A stretch of DNA of 64,000 nt from JAJFKB01 sp965230515 (GTDB lineage: Bacteria; Pseudomonadota; Gammaproteobacteria; Pseudomonadales; IMCC2047), in NCBI GenBank assembly GCA_965230515.1, contig OZ246007.1:1240001-1304000 (forward strand), read 5' to 3'. Made by a program: the position numbers and the translations under genes. Of this stretch, positions 1 through 9,012 are shown one piece after another. The notes beneath the pieces are model-generated. The model did no database searches. It saw only the letters and a program-made list of their open reading frames with translations, and had not been told where the DNA came from. Within the stretch, counting starts at the first letter, position 1. The number at the start of each line of letters is the position of its first letter.

Positions 1-1090
1 AACCCGGTCGCTGTCCTTTACCCTCCTGATAACGCTTAAGCTGAAAGACATAGGCAAGCACCTGCGCGACAGCCACATAAAGACCAGCAGGAATTTCATG
101 GTCTATCTCAGTACTGTAAAAAACCGCCCTGGCTAACGGTGGTGCTTCGAGCGTTGGTACCTGGTGCGCCTTGGCAATCTCTCTGATTTTTTGCGCAACA
201 AGGTCAGCACCTTTGGCAACAACAATCGGCGCACCCATCTGGTTTGAGTTATAACACAAGGCAACAGCATAATGCTCCGGGTTAGTAATCACAACATCTG
301 CCTCGGGCACCGCAGACATCATACGCCGCTGGGATATATCATGCTGCAACTGACGAATCCGGCTTTTGACCTCCGGTTTTCCCTCGGTATTTTTCATTTC
401 ATCCTTAACTTCCTGGCGCGTCATTTTCAGCTTGCGGGAGTGATCATAAAGCTGAAACGGTATATCGATCCCGGCAATAATCAGCATGGTCAGACTCAAA
501 CCCAGAATTGACCAACCAACAACATTCAGCGCTGTCACCATCGCTGGAACAACATCCTGCTTACCGATACTGATGATTTCCGGTTTCAGTGCATAAAGAA
601 TCATAATTGCCAGCACGACCACCAGTACAACCTTGGCTATACTTTTGACCAGTTCCATCAACGCGCGTGCAGCAAACATCCTTTTGATACCTTTAATCAG
701 ACTGAGGCGGCTCCACTGTGGGGCCAGCGCTTTACCACTCAACACCCAACCACCCAGCGCCAATGGCCCAATAACCGCTGCCAACAGCAGCACAATAAAT
801 ATGGGCATTAGCGAGACAAGGCTTTCTACCAGTGATGCGCTGAGGTGAAGTGCCATGAAGTCCACCTCAAAGATATCACGACGCGAAAGGTCAAAGTTAT
901 AACGCATCATGCGCGACAGCCCGGCAACAATGGTGCCACCAAAAACCAGCATTCCGACCGCACCGCCAATCAGAATCGCCGCGGTATTGAGCTCCTTTGA
1001 GCGGGCGATATCCCCTTTTTCCTTGGCATCCTGGCGACGTTTCGGGGTCGCCTCCTCGGTACGTTCCTGACTGGTATCCTGCTCTGCCAT
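1..1090 (-). CDS. flhB: Flagellar type III export gate protein FlhB (3' end beyond window)
   Basis: FlhB is the inner-membrane export-gate subunit that switches the flagellar secretion system from rod/hook to filament substrates. The reading frame starts at the ATG at 1090-1088, sharing one base with the fliR stop, and stays open to the left edge, giving 363 codons. The N-terminus is charged and rich in Glu, Lys and Arg (MAEQDTSQERTEEATPKRR), as in FlhB, followed by four hydrophobic segments. The autocleavage loop reads NPEH (bases 272-283, residues 270-273) where the best studied proteins have NPTH; the Asn-Pro bond that is cut is kept. After it come the family's Tyr-Ala-Val-Ala-Leu and Gly-Ala-Pro segments. 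Only the last few C-terminal residues are missing. It is last in the fliK-to-flhB run. Confidence 0.97.
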   Translation of the reverse strand, partial: MAEQDTSQERTEEATPKRRQDAKEKGDIARSKELNTAAILIGGAVGMLVFGGTIVAGLSRMMRYNFDLSRRDIFEVDFMALHLSASLVESLVSLMPIFIVLLLAAVIGPLALGGWVLSGKALAPQWSRLSLIKGIKRMFAARALMELVKSIAKVVLVVVLAIMILYALKPEIISIGKQDVVPAMVTALNVVGWSILGLSLTMLIIAGIDIPFQLYDHSRKLKMTRQEVKDEMKNTEGKPEVKSRIRQLQHDISQRRMMSAVPEADVVITNPEHYAVALCYNSNQMGAPIVVAKGADLVAQKIREIAKAHQVPTLEAPPLARAVFYSTEIDHEIPAGLYVAVAQVLAYVFQLKRYQEGKGQRPG

Positions 1091-1869
1091 CAGGGAACCC
1101 CTATCAGTTGGCGCACCAGTATCAAACCTTGCTCAGAGAAAGTCTGATACTGCGGCAAAAAGCCGGACAAGCTGATAAACACAATTAGCAGCCCAAACAA
1201 CATGGTAAAGGGAAAGCCCAGTGAAAAAATATTAAGCTGCGGCGCCGCCCGATTCATAATGCCAAATGAGAAGTTAACGATGAGTAGGGCTGTAACCGCA
1301 GGCAAGGCTACAATAACCGCACTGGAAAACATCCAGCTTCCCCAGCTCACCAACTGCCATAACCAGCCAAATTCAAATCCGTTTTCAGACACCGGGATAA
1401 CCCGAAAGCTCTCGATCAATACTTCGATAACAACCAAATGGCCATTCATGGCAAGAAACAGCAACATCACCAACATCAGGTAAAATTGACTCAATACCGC
1501 AACAGATACGCCGTTGACCGGATCTGCTATAGACGCAAACCCCAGCCCCATCTGATAAGAGATCATTTGCCCGGCCACAATAAATATTTGAAAAAGCAGC
1601 TGCAGCACAAATGCCATGGTGACCCCCACCAGTATCTGCTCTCCTATTAATAGATAAGCCTGTAGAGACAGTCCATCAACACGGGGCATTGCAGGTAAAA
1701 TCGGCACCACGGCCAGGGTCACCACCAGGGACAGGCCCAGTCTTATGCGCATAGAAACCAATTGGGTACCAATCACCGGCATTGCCATAAAAAAAGCACC
1801 AATGCGAAAGAAGGGCCAGATGTAACGCCCGATCCAGGCCGTAATTTCACTCGCGTTCAATTCCAGCAT
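1090..1869 (-). CDS. fliR: Flagellar type III export gate protein FliR
   Basis: FliR forms the export-gate core with FliP and FliQ in the flagellar basal body membrane. The product is about 259 residues and almost wholly hydrophobic, with about six membrane segments, the usual FliR length and profile. The frame is open up to a TTG at 1884, but the ATG at 1869, giving MLELNASEITAWIGRY, matches typical FliR N-termini and leaves a 7-bp gap after fliQ, so it is preferred. The stop overlaps the flhB start by one base, so the two are probably translationally coupled. Family identity is clear from sequence and neighbours. Confidence 0.96.
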   Translation of the reverse strand: MLELNASEITAWIGRYIWPFFRIGAFFMAMPVIGTQLVSMRIRLGLSLVVTLAVVPILPAMPRVDGLSLQAYLLIGEQILVGVTMAFVLQLLFQIFIVAGQMISYQMGLGFASIADPVNGVSVAVLSQFYLMLVMLLFLAMNGHLVVIEVLIESFRVIPVSENGFEFGWLWQLVSWGSWMFSSAVIVALPAVTALLIVNFSFGIMNRAAPQLNIFSLGFPFTMLFGLLIVFISLSGFLPQYQTFSEQGLILVRQLIGVP

Positions 1870-1876
1870 ACAGGCC

Positions 1877-2146
1877 CTAACCAATCAATGAAGGAATATT
1901 CATAAACAGCCGGTTGGCAAAATCCAAAAGCCTACCAATTAACCAGGGGCCGACTACAATAATGGTCAGCAGGGTCACCAACAGCCTTGGCAAAAAGCTC
2001 AGCGTTTGTTCATTAATCTGTGTTGCCGCCTGAAACATACTGATTACCAACCCTACCAGCAGACTGGGTACAACAATCACAGCCACCATCAATACAGCCA
2101 GGAAAAGTGCTTCGCCAAAAAGTGCTGCTACCACTTCAGGAGTCAT
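1877..2146 (-). CDS. fliQ: Flagellar type III export gate protein FliQ
   Basis: FliQ is the small export-gate subunit. The 89-residue product has two long hydrophobic helices (about residues 12-40 and 52-78) separated by a short polar loop with the Gln-Ala-Ala-Thr-Gln-Ile-Asn-Glu-Gln-Thr sequence conserved in FliQ and its injectisome relatives. Length and position between fliP and fliR are as expected. It starts with ATG and belongs to the fliK-flhB transcription unit. Confidence 0.96.
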   Translation of the reverse strand: MTPEVVAALFGEALFLAVLMVAVIVVPSLLVGLVISMFQAATQINEQTLSFLPRLLVTLLTIIVVGPWLIGRLLDFANRLFMNIPSLIG

Positions 2147-2193
2147 CTCAGCCCCCCACTTCGCTTGCCAGATTCCTCAGACTTTCGCATCGT

Positions 2194-2955
2194 TTACACA
2201 CCATAACTTGCCGCCAGGGAGCCGATAATCATCGCCCAACCATCAACCAGCACAAACAACATAATTTTGAAGGGCAACGAGATAATAATGGGCGACATCA
2301 TCATCATGCCCATCGCCATTAACACACTGGCAACCACCAGATCGATAACCAGAAAAGGAATGAAGATCATAAAGCCAATCTGAAAGGCGGTCTTAAGTTC
2401 ACTGGTAACAAAGGCGGGTACGAGAATAGAAAAGGGTATCTCCTGCGGCTCATTAAAGGGGCCGGCATCCGCTATTCTCACAAACAGTGCCAGATCCGAC
2501 TCGCGGGTTTGCCCCAGCATAAACTCCCTAAAGGGTGCTGCCGCCTGCTTAACTGCGGCTACCGGCTCCAGTTCGGATGACAGGTAAGGCTGCAATGCCA
2601 CCTCATTTACGGTTTCAAAAACCGGGGACATAATAAACAGGGTCAGAAACAGGGCCAGCCCTAGCAATATCTGATTAGAGGGTGTCTGCTGCAGGCCGAG
2701 TGCCTGTCGAAGAATTGCAAAAACGATGATAATTCGAGTGAACGAAGTCATCATCATCAACAAAGCTGGCAACAGCGTAATCGCTGTCATCAAAAACAGG
2801 ATTTGTATCGTAACCGTGTACTGCTGACTGCCATCCTCAGCAGTCGTCAGGGTCAACGCGGGAATTCCAACCGGATCAGCCGCCTGTGTCAGCGGCGAAA
2901 TAAGTAAAAGCAGTAAGAGCACTGGCGCATGCCAACGCAACACAAAACCATTCAT
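2194..2955 (-). CDS. fliP: Flagellar type III export gate protein FliP
   Basis: FliP is the pore-forming export-gate subunit. The 253-residue product begins with a cleavable-type signal sequence (residues 1-29, ending TQAAD), as is usual for FliP. A segment with the conserved SFTRIIIVFAILRQALG core and three further hydrophobic helices follow. The ATG at 2955 is preferred over an in-frame TTG at 2967 because it places the signal peptide directly at the N-terminus. It lies 24 bp downstream of fliO and 47 bp before fliQ in a tightly packed run. Confidence 0.96.
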   Translation of the reverse strand: MNGFVLRWHAPVLLLLLLISPLTQAADPVGIPALTLTTAEDGSQQYTVTIQILFLMTAITLLPALLMMMTSFTRIIIVFAILRQALGLQQTPSNQILLGLALFLTLFIMSPVFETVNEVALQPYLSSELEPVAAVKQAAAPFREFMLGQTRESDLALFVRIADAGPFNEPQEIPFSILVPAFVTSELKTAFQIGFMIFIPFLVIDLVVASVLMAMGMMMMSPIIISLPFKIMLFVLVDGWAMIIGSLAASYGV

Positions 2956-2979
2956 AGGCACCAACAAAAAAATGTCACA

Positions 2980-3393
2980 TTATTTACGTGACATTAACTG
3001 ATGCAATTTTTGTGCAAACTCTGAATTATTTGTGGTTTGGGTCGCATCCAGCACTGGCTCGTCGAAGGTATGCAGCGTTGTAATCTGTGTGGCGGTAACG
3101 CCTAACAGCAGCTGCTTACCACCTACTTCAACCATTGTCAGACGCTCTCTGGTGCCCAGGGGCGTAACGGCCAACACCTTGATGGCGCCTGTACCGGAGG
3201 CTGGCATGGCCCCCATACGTTTGATCAGCCAGGCACAACCAACAATCAGCAGCGTAACCAGACCTAACCCTAGAATCACGCTCAACATATCACCGCCCGA
3301 TACGCCCGGAATATTTTGCTCCTGCGCATTTACCTTGCAGGCCATCAGGTAAAAGGCGAGGCTGTTAAAATGCGCTAAACCTAACTTACTCAT
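2980..3393 (-). CDS. fliO: Flagellar biosynthesis protein FliO
   Basis: FliO is a single-pass membrane protein that assists assembly of the FliP ring. The product is about 137 residues: a short N-terminal hydrophobic stretch, a transmembrane helix (about residues 38-60, LSVILGLGLVTLLIVGCAWL), then a cytoplasmic domain with GAIKVLAVTPLGTRERLTMV and GKQLLLGV, the most conserved FliO segments. The ATG at 3393 is chosen over a TTG two codons upstream. FliO is poorly conserved in general, so the call rests on this motif plus its place between fliN and fliP. Confidence 0.92.
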   Translation of the reverse strand: MSKLGLAHFNSLAFYLMACKVNAQEQNIPGVSGGDMLSVILGLGLVTLLIVGCAWLIKRMGAMPASGTGAIKVLAVTPLGTRERLTMVEVGGKQLLLGVTATQITTLHTFDEPVLDATQTTNNSEFAQKLHQLMSRK

Positions 3394-3420
3394 AGTCAAA
3401 GGTGTCGAATAATTGACGTT

Positions 3421-3888
3421 TCAGCGTAGCTTATTGATACGTTCAGAGGGACTGACCACGTCAGTCAGACGAATACCAAATTTGTCATTAACAATCACCA
3501 CCTCTCCGTGAGCTATCAATGTGCCATTGACTCGCACATCAAGCGGCTCACCGGAAAGCCGGTCCAGCTCGATCACCGAGCCCTGATTCAATTGCAGCAG
3601 GTTTCTTATGGTAATTTCTGTATTACCGACCTCCATTGAGATATTTACCGGAATATCGAGAATCACCTCCAGTTCGGGCGATAAATTGGGTCGCCCTTCA
3701 TCCTGCAACTCTTCCAGGCCAGCTGGCTCAGCGGCAATATCCTGTTCTGCCTGCTGCCAATCCTGCTCTACGGCACTCTCTTCCTGCGCTTGCGCAGCCG
3801 GTTCCGCCACCTCCTCCCCGGCACCGTTCTGATCAGGGTTTTCCTGACCCTCTTCTGTAACCTCCTGATCCTGTTCTTCGTCCGCCAT
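3421..3888 (-). CDS. fliN: Flagellar motor switch protein FliN
   Basis: FliN is a C-ring protein that sets rotor switching and docks the FliH-FliI export ATPase. The 155-residue product has an acidic, Glu/Gln/Ala-rich N-terminal half (residues 1-70), longer than in enterics but common in pseudomonad and Vibrio FliN, followed by a SpoA domain (about residues 76-155) with ILDIPVNISMEVGNTEITIR, LNQGSVIELDRL and GEVVIVNDKFGIRLTDV. It is 29 bp downstream of fliM. Call is certain from the SpoA domain and context. Confidence 0.97.
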   Translation of the reverse strand: MADEEQDQEVTEEGQENPDQNGAGEEVAEPAAQAQEESAVEQDWQQAEQDIAAEPAGLEELQDEGRPNLSPELEVILDIPVNISMEVGNTEITIRNLLQLNQGSVIELDRLSGEPLDVRVNGTLIAHGEVVIVNDKFGIRLTDVVSPSERINKLR

Positions 3889-3917
3889 CTGTCCTCCTCG
3901 AAGCCTGTATCAGGCCA

Positions 3918-4901
3918 CTAAACCTTTTTAGGCTGCTTTATCTGTCGCACTATCTTAAGCGCCAAATGATCATTTGATGTGCCCAGGCGTGTTTCAAACA
4001 GAGGTATACCATTAACAACCAATGGACTGGTTTCCGGCATATCTATAGGGATTACATCGCCTGTTTTAAAATTTAAAATCTCCCGCAAGGTGATTTTGCG
4101 CTCTGCCACCCTGCAATTAATCGGTACCGGCGCGTACATAATATCTTCACGCAATGACTTCAACCAATGCTCATCCGTTTCATCAACATCGGCCTGCACA
4201 CCTGCATCCAGCGTTTCACGCACCGGTTCAAGCATCGAATAAGGGATAACCAGCTGTAACTTGCAAAATTCTTCGCCCAACTCAAATTCATAGGTACTGA
4301 CCACCACCACTTCACTGGAACTGATCATCGTAACCATCGCCGGGTTTGCTTCACATCCGGTGTATTGAAAATCAACCTTCATCACCGTCTTCCAGGCTTC
4401 CTTCATGTCGACAAACACCTGCTCCAGCATTTTCTGAATCATTCGCTGTTCAGTACCAGTAAAGTCCCGTTCCTCAACATTAATTTCCCGTTTGCCTCCA
4501 CCAAAAAATTTGTCTACCAGACGAACCACTAGCTGTGCATCCATTACCAACAAAGCTGTCCCGCGAAGAGGTGGCATTTTGATTACGTTTATGCTGGTTG
4601 GCATCGCCAGCGTTTGCAAATACTCGGAAAATTTGACACTTTCAATACCTGCAGGATTAACCTCGGTAGTTTCTCGTAACAGATTAAACATGCTGGTGCG
4701 GCTATAGCGTGAAAAACGATCATTGACCATTTCCAGGGTGGGCATTCGACCGCGTACGATATGATCCTGGGCCGCAAAATCATAGTATTGCGTGCTCGTC
4801 GGCATAGGGGCCGCTGGAGCCTGAGTCTCCACCTGACCCTCATCAACGCCGTTTAACAGTACGTCGATCTCATCTTGAGATAGCAGTTCTTCTACCGACA
4901 T
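3918..4901 (-). CDS. fliM: Flagellar motor switch protein FliM
   Basis: FliM is the C-ring subunit that binds phosphorylated CheY and relays switching to FliG. The 327-residue product carries the N-terminal CheY-binding motif (LLSQDEIDVLLNGV, residues 6-19), a CheC-like middle domain (about 45-230) including the GGXG-type segment FFGGGKREI, and a C-terminal SpoA domain. Length equals that of standard FliM. It starts with ATG 54 bp downstream of fliL. Nothing unusual is seen. Confidence 0.98.
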   Translation of the reverse strand: MSVEELLSQDEIDVLLNGVDEGQVETQAPAAPMPTSTQYYDFAAQDHIVRGRMPTLEMVNDRFSRYSRTSMFNLLRETTEVNPAGIESVKFSEYLQTLAMPTSINVIKMPPLRGTALLVMDAQLVVRLVDKFFGGGKREINVEERDFTGTEQRMIQKMLEQVFVDMKEAWKTVMKVDFQYTGCEANPAMVTMISSSEVVVVSTYEFELGEEFCKLQLVIPYSMLEPVRETLDAGVQADVDETDEHWLKSLREDIMYAPVPINCRVAERKITLREILNFKTGDVIPIDMPETSPLVVNGIPLFETRLGTSNDHLALKIVRQIKQPKKV

Positions 4902-4955
4902 GGTTGTCCTGTCACGCTAGCACCAATACCTGATATATTTATTCATCCAAAACCT

Positions 4956-5507
4956 TTACTGCATCACAAAATCAGTAAAGAGCACCTGCTCAATCCCGGC
5001 AGCTCCTATTTCTTTCTCAAGAAAAGCCTGGACCGCTTCAGTTGCCTCCTGATTTAGCTGCTGTAACCCTTCATAAGTCTGCAACTCTTCCAGTTGTTTA
5101 CTGCCAAACACCTGATTAAGGCTATTCTTGACCACCGGGAGGTGCATCTTAATGGTATCAATCGCAACCTGATCCCGAGTCTTGAAGGCAACCTTTACCT
5201 GCATATAGCGCTGCTTTCCTTTTGACTGAAAACTCACAATAAAGGGCTTTGGCAACTGGTAATAGATCGCCTGTACCTGCTTATCAGCGTTCTCTTCCTG
5301 CTCAGCAGAAGCTTCATCTGAACCGCCACCACCCATCATAAAGTACATTCCGATGGCACCCAGCCCGATACAAAGTAACGCAGCCGCCACGATAATAATT
5401 ATCTTGGTACTGCCTCCTTTCTTCTCCTCTTCGACTTCCAGCTCTTCTTTTTTGTCCTTGCCCTTGCCCTTACCTTTTTTGCCTTTGCCTTTTTCCGCTT
5501 TAGCCAT
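4956..5507 (-). CDS. fliL: Flagellar basal body-associated protein FliL
   Basis: FliL is a single-pass inner-membrane protein that surrounds the stator and supports torque under load. The 183-residue product starts with an unusually lysine-rich run of Lys-Gly repeats (residues 2-22) and an acidic EELEVEEEKK patch, then a membrane helix (about 35-57) and a periplasmic FliL domain with YYQLPKPFIVSF and KTRDQVAIDTIKMHLPVVKN. The ATG at 5507 is preferred to an upstream TTG. A 228-bp gap separates it from fliK, longer than any other in this run, so an internal promoter is possible, although no clear sigma-54 or sigma-70 match was found there. Confidence 0.95.
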   Translation of the reverse strand: MAKAEKGKGKKGKGKGKDKKEELEVEEEKKGGSTKIIIIVAAALLCIGLGAIGMYFMMGGGGSDEASAEQEENADKQVQAIYYQLPKPFIVSFQSKGKQRYMQVKVAFKTRDQVAIDTIKMHLPVVKNSLNQVFGSKQLEELQTYEGLQQLNQEATEAVQAFLEKEIGAAGIEQVLFTDFVMQ

Positions 5508-5735
5508 ATTCAATTCACTTGGTTATCTTTGTTGCCCGACTGGATAAACGGCTCTCTGTGCCGCAATCCGATTCATGTCGACCATGTTTAGCTACCTGCA
5601 TACAGCCATGGCCCCGACTACCGTTAACTATAGCAACAATCTCAGTATTTGGAGAACCTCTGTTATACCTCTAATTGAATTGTTTTGAGTTTTTTGTCCT
5701 CACAGCCGAACATACACTCTAGCCCCGTTCTCTTT

Positions 5736-7070
5736 CTAAGCGTAGAAATCGACCAGCGACGCGCTCTCCTTGATCACGGTGTTCTGCATTTCGGCATCAT
5801 CACCGCTATCATTACCAACCAGCCCGCTGTTTTTCGGACTGTCTTCACCGGCCTCATCCTCTCTGGCCAGCGACTGATCCGAGACATTGACATCTGCCAA
5901 ATTCAGCCCGTTTGATTCAAGCATCTCTCGCAAACGGTGCACAGACAATTCCAGGGCTTCACGGATCGACGCGTGCTGGCTGCTAAAATTGATATTCGTC
6001 TGATCACTGCTGACATTGATTTTAACTTCAACAGGTCCCAATTCGGGCGGATTAAGTTGCAGTTCTGCCGACTGGATACCATTGCTGGCAAGCCACGCAA
6101 TCCGTTGTGCTACCACCTGTCCCCAATTCGGCGAATTCACCGCTACCGGGACACTCAAACTCACCCCGGATGATCGCAAAGCTGTCAGCCCCTGGGTAGC
6201 ATTCGCCAGAGCATTCATTTTTGGGCCAAGTGAATTAATGGTTGAATCCTGGCTACCTGTGCTCACGGCCCCCGGTCGTGCCACTTCCGGCATCGATTTA
6301 TTATCATTCAACCACTGTTTTAGCTCCTGCCCCAAGGACAGCTCTTTCGTTTGAATATTATCTGAAACATCCAGTTTAATCTGACTGCGTAAATTCAGTT
6401 CAAAACCGGGCTTTAATTTGTCACTAACCAACTCACCCGACATCTTACGCTCAGCACCCTGCTGTAAACCATTAAAGGCCGCCGCAAATGTCTGTGCTGT
6501 CTGGGCAGAAGCATTCATCTGTGTACCACTATTTAACGTAACCGTGTTCAATGTTGCTTTTTCTGCATCCGCCGGCAAGGTCAAATTACCGGTTATGATC
6601 GGCAAATCCGTTTCATTATCGGTCTTTGCAGGCTGTCCGTCCTGCTCAGTCGAAACGGCAACCGCCTCTGCCAATAACTCTGTACTTTCTGTCTCACCGG
6701 AAACGACCTGCAAATCGAGAAACTCTTCATTTACCTCTGTATTTTGCTCATCACCCTGCCGTTTATCTACTTTCTCAAGCGGCAATGCTTTGCCGTTTTC
6801 AGTCTTCGGCTGACCGTCTTTGTCTGCTACCGCCTGTCGCTCTTTGTGGGGTGGCTCGTCATGCCTGGCCTTAGGTTCTGTAGCCGCTGGCTGCGTTTCA
6901 CGCTCTCCGGGCTCCTTTTTTCTTGCTTCTTTTCGCTTCACTGACAGCAGGGAATCAAATGAATTTTCCCTTTTATTTGAATCTGTTAGCTCACCACCCC
7001 GCTCTACTGAACGTACCGTAGCCACCTCAGTATTGAGCAAAATATCTATCGGCCGATTGATTGCAGTCAT
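5736..7070 (-). CDS. fliK: Flagellar hook-length control protein FliK
   Basis: FliK measures hook length and triggers the export switch in FlhB. The product of about 444 residues has a long, low-complexity, Glu/Thr/Ser/Gln-rich N-terminal region typical of the secreted ruler part, and a conserved C-terminal hook domain. The latter carries NWGQVVAQRIAWL, the signature LQLNPPELGPVEVKI, and the following helix LSVHRLREMLESNGL. The frame extends upstream to 7112, but the ATG at 7070 (MTAINRP) is the likely start. It lies just downstream of a good sigma-54-type promoter (7137-7152) and begins a second flagellar transcription unit, fliK to flhB. Confidence 0.93.
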   Translation of the reverse strand: MTAINRPIDILLNTEVATVRSVERGGELTDSNKRENSFDSLLSVKRKEARKKEPGERETQPAATEPKARHDEPPHKERQAVADKDGQPKTENGKALPLEKVDKRQGDEQNTEVNEEFLDLQVVSGETESTELLAEAVAVSTEQDGQPAKTDNETDLPIITGNLTLPADAEKATLNTVTLNSGTQMNASAQTAQTFAAAFNGLQQGAERKMSGELVSDKLKPGFELNLRSQIKLDVSDNIQTKELSLGQELKQWLNDNKSMPEVARPGAVSTGSQDSTINSLGPKMNALANATQGLTALRSSGVSLSVPVAVNSPNWGQVVAQRIAWLASNGIQSAELQLNPPELGPVEVKINVSSDQTNINFSSQHASIREALELSVHRLREMLESNGLNLADVNVSDQSLAREDEAGEDSPKNSGLVGNDSGDDAEMQNTVIKESASLVDFYA

Positions 7071-7136
7071 ACTCTTCTCCAGCAATAGCAATAATCCATA
7101 ATCCGACGACAAGTCGGTATTTACTGTTATGGAATT

Positions 7137-7152
7137 TGCAATTGCCAGGCCA
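7137..7152 (-). promoter_or_regulatory. Putative sigma-54 promoter of the fliK-flhB unit
   Basis: On the minus strand the sequence reads TGGCCTGGCAATTGCA. This has GG, ten bases, then GC, which is the invariant sigma-54 spacing. The -12 element TTGCA is perfect and the -24 element TGGC is kept. It sits in the 134-bp fliJ-fliK gap, about 67 bases before the fliK ATG. Sigma-54 control of fliK-type units by FleR/FlrC-class activators is established in Vibrio and Pseudomonas; use of this site is inferred. Confidence 0.65.
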
Positions 7153-7204
7153 ACTTTTCAAAACGTGTAAAATTTCTAACAAACCGGCCAGGGAAACCCT
7201 GCTT

Positions 7205-7648
7205 CTACAGGTAACCAAGTGAGGTTTGCTGTGATTGCTCATCAAGCGCTTTTTGCTCCTTTTTATCCGAATCCAGGCGCTCCGTCCTCGCATGGCGTGC
7301 AACCAGCTTTTCCATGTTTTTAGTAGCCCCACGTTGTGAAAGCCAGCTTTGCTCTTTTTGCTCAGCCTCATCCTGTGCCAGCAACAATTGCTCCTGCTGC
7401 TGGGCAATTACACCATTGAGTTTATGTAAGAACTGGTGCAGTGAATGAAGCTGAGTGGCACTGATGCCTTCCCGCCCCTTGCGTTCCACCATCAGCTGAT
7501 ACTCTTGACTGTAGTCGATAAGCTGCTGAAGTTTATTCTGCTCCAGATCAAGTCGGGAGCGGGCATCCGCGTAATTTTTCACCGCATCCTTCTCTTTCAT
7601 TGTCTCCAGCTTCAACACTGGCGCCAAACGTTCTGATTTCTTTTTCAC
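7205..7648 (-). CDS. fliJ: Flagellar export chaperone FliJ
   Basis: FliJ is a small coiled-coil stalk protein that sits in the centre of the FliI hexamer and helps couple it to FlhA. The 147-residue product is almost entirely charged heptad-like helix, rich in Gln, Lys and Glu, with segments such as SRLDLEQNKLQQLIDY and NGVIAQQQEQLLLAQDEAEQ. Its ATG overlaps the fliI stop by four bases, indicating coupled translation. Sequence identity in this family is low, so the call relies on coiled-coil character, length and position after fliI. Confidence 0.92.
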   Translation of the reverse strand: MKKKSERLAPVLKLETMKEKDAVKNYADARSRLDLEQNKLQQLIDYSQEYQLMVERKGREGISATQLHSLHQFLHKLNGVIAQQQEQLLLAQDEAEQKEQSWLSQRGATKNMEKLVARHARTERLDSDKKEQKALDEQSQQTSLGYL

Positions 7649-9012
7649 TGTGCAACCAAACCTCTCTGTTGTGCGCTCTGCTGAATCTCAATGACTTTTG
7701 CCAATCCGGCAAAACTCGACTGGATGTCCACAGCCTCATTGAGCGATTGCTGAAGGAATTGTTTCATTATTGGCATCCGCTCGATCGCAAAATCTGTATC
7801 CCGATCACTGCCCGGACTGTAGGCACCGACACTTATCAGATCACGATTCTGCTGATAACGGGAATAAACCTGACGGAACCGCTGCGCCTGCTGCATTTGA
7901 ACCGGATCAATCACTTGCGGCATAACACGACTGATTGACGCCTCGATATCCACGGCCGGATAATGCCCCTCCTCCGCAAGCGTTCTCGATAATACGATAT
8001 GTCCATCCAGTATCGCCCGCGCCGCATCCGCAATCGGATCCTGCTGATCGTCACCTTCAGTCAACACGGTATAAAAACCGGTAATGGAACCCTGACCCTG
8101 TGCCGCATTACCCGCTCGCTCTACCAACTGGGGCAGCTTTGCAAATACTGAAGGCGGGTAACCTTTGGTTGCCGGCGGCTCTCCCACTGCCAGCGCCAAC
8201 TCGCGTTGCGCCTGCGCATAGCGGGTCAACGAATCCATCAACAGCAGTACATTTTTACCCTGATCTCGAAAATATTCTGCAATTGCAGTGGTCAACATCG
8301 CCGAACGCAGACGCATCAAAGGTGAGTCATCCGCAGGAGACGCCACTACAACGGAACGCGACAAGCCCTCCACACCAAGGATCTGTTCGATAAATTCCTT
8401 AACCTCACGACCACGCTCACCAACCAGTCCAACCACCGTAATATCAGCTTCGGTATAACGGGTCATCATGCCCAACAACACACTTTTACCGACACCGCTT
8501 CCGGCAAACAACCCCAACCGCTGTCCACGACCCACGGTTAACAGAGAATTGATTGCACGAATACCAACATCCAGTGGCTCCGAAATCGGATGACGTTGCA
8601 GTGGATTGATCGGCTTGCCTGTTAGTTTGGTCTGTGACTCGGTGTGCAGCGGCCCTTTGCCGTCAATCGGCTCTCCCACTCCGTTTAGCACCCGGCCCAG
8701 CAATCCAAAGCCCACCGGTACCTCTTTCACCTTCTCCAGCGCCCTGATTCTCGCTCCTGGTCGCAGACCCTCTACACGGGTGATCGGCATCAGGAAGATT
8801 CTATTATCAGCAAAACCCACTACCTCGGCTTCGATGGGCGCATCAGAACCCATCTCTATCAGGCAATGTCCGCCCATCGGCACATCACAACCAACGGCTT
8901 CTATGGTCATTCCCACAATACGGGTCAAACGGCCTTCCACCACCGGGCCCGCGCGATCACCCAGGTGCGGGCTATAAGCCTTCAGTCGTTCCGCAATTCC
9001 GTTGTCCGTCAT
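7645..9012 (-). CDS. fliI: Flagellum-specific export ATPase FliI
   Basis: FliI is the cytosolic hexameric ATPase that energises unfolding and entry of flagellar export substrates. The 455-residue product has the F1-beta-like fold: N-terminal barrel, Walker A GSGVGKS at residues 171-177, Walker B LLLMD at 256-260 followed by SLTRYA, and the export-ATPase signature GYPPSVFAKLPQLVERAG. Length is standard. The start shares one base with the fliH stop and the end overlaps fliJ by four bases, so fliH-fliI-fliJ are tightly coupled. Confidence 0.98.
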   Translation of the reverse strand: MTDNGIAERLKAYSPHLGDRAGPVVEGRLTRIVGMTIEAVGCDVPMGGHCLIEMGSDAPIEAEVVGFADNRIFLMPITRVEGLRPGARIRALEKVKEVPVGFGLLGRVLNGVGEPIDGKGPLHTESQTKLTGKPINPLQRHPISEPLDVGIRAINSLLTVGRGQRLGLFAGSGVGKSVLLGMMTRYTEADITVVGLVGERGREVKEFIEQILGVEGLSRSVVVASPADDSPLMRLRSAMLTTAIAEYFRDQGKNVLLLMDSLTRYAQAQRELALAVGEPPATKGYPPSVFAKLPQLVERAGNAAQGQGSITGFYTVLTEGDDQQDPIADAARAILDGHIVLSRTLAEEGHYPAVDIEASISRVMPQVIDPVQMQQAQRFRQVYSRYQQNRDLISVGAYSPGSDRDTDFAIERMPIMKQFLQQSLNEAVDIQSSFAGLAKVIEIQQSAQQRGLVAQ

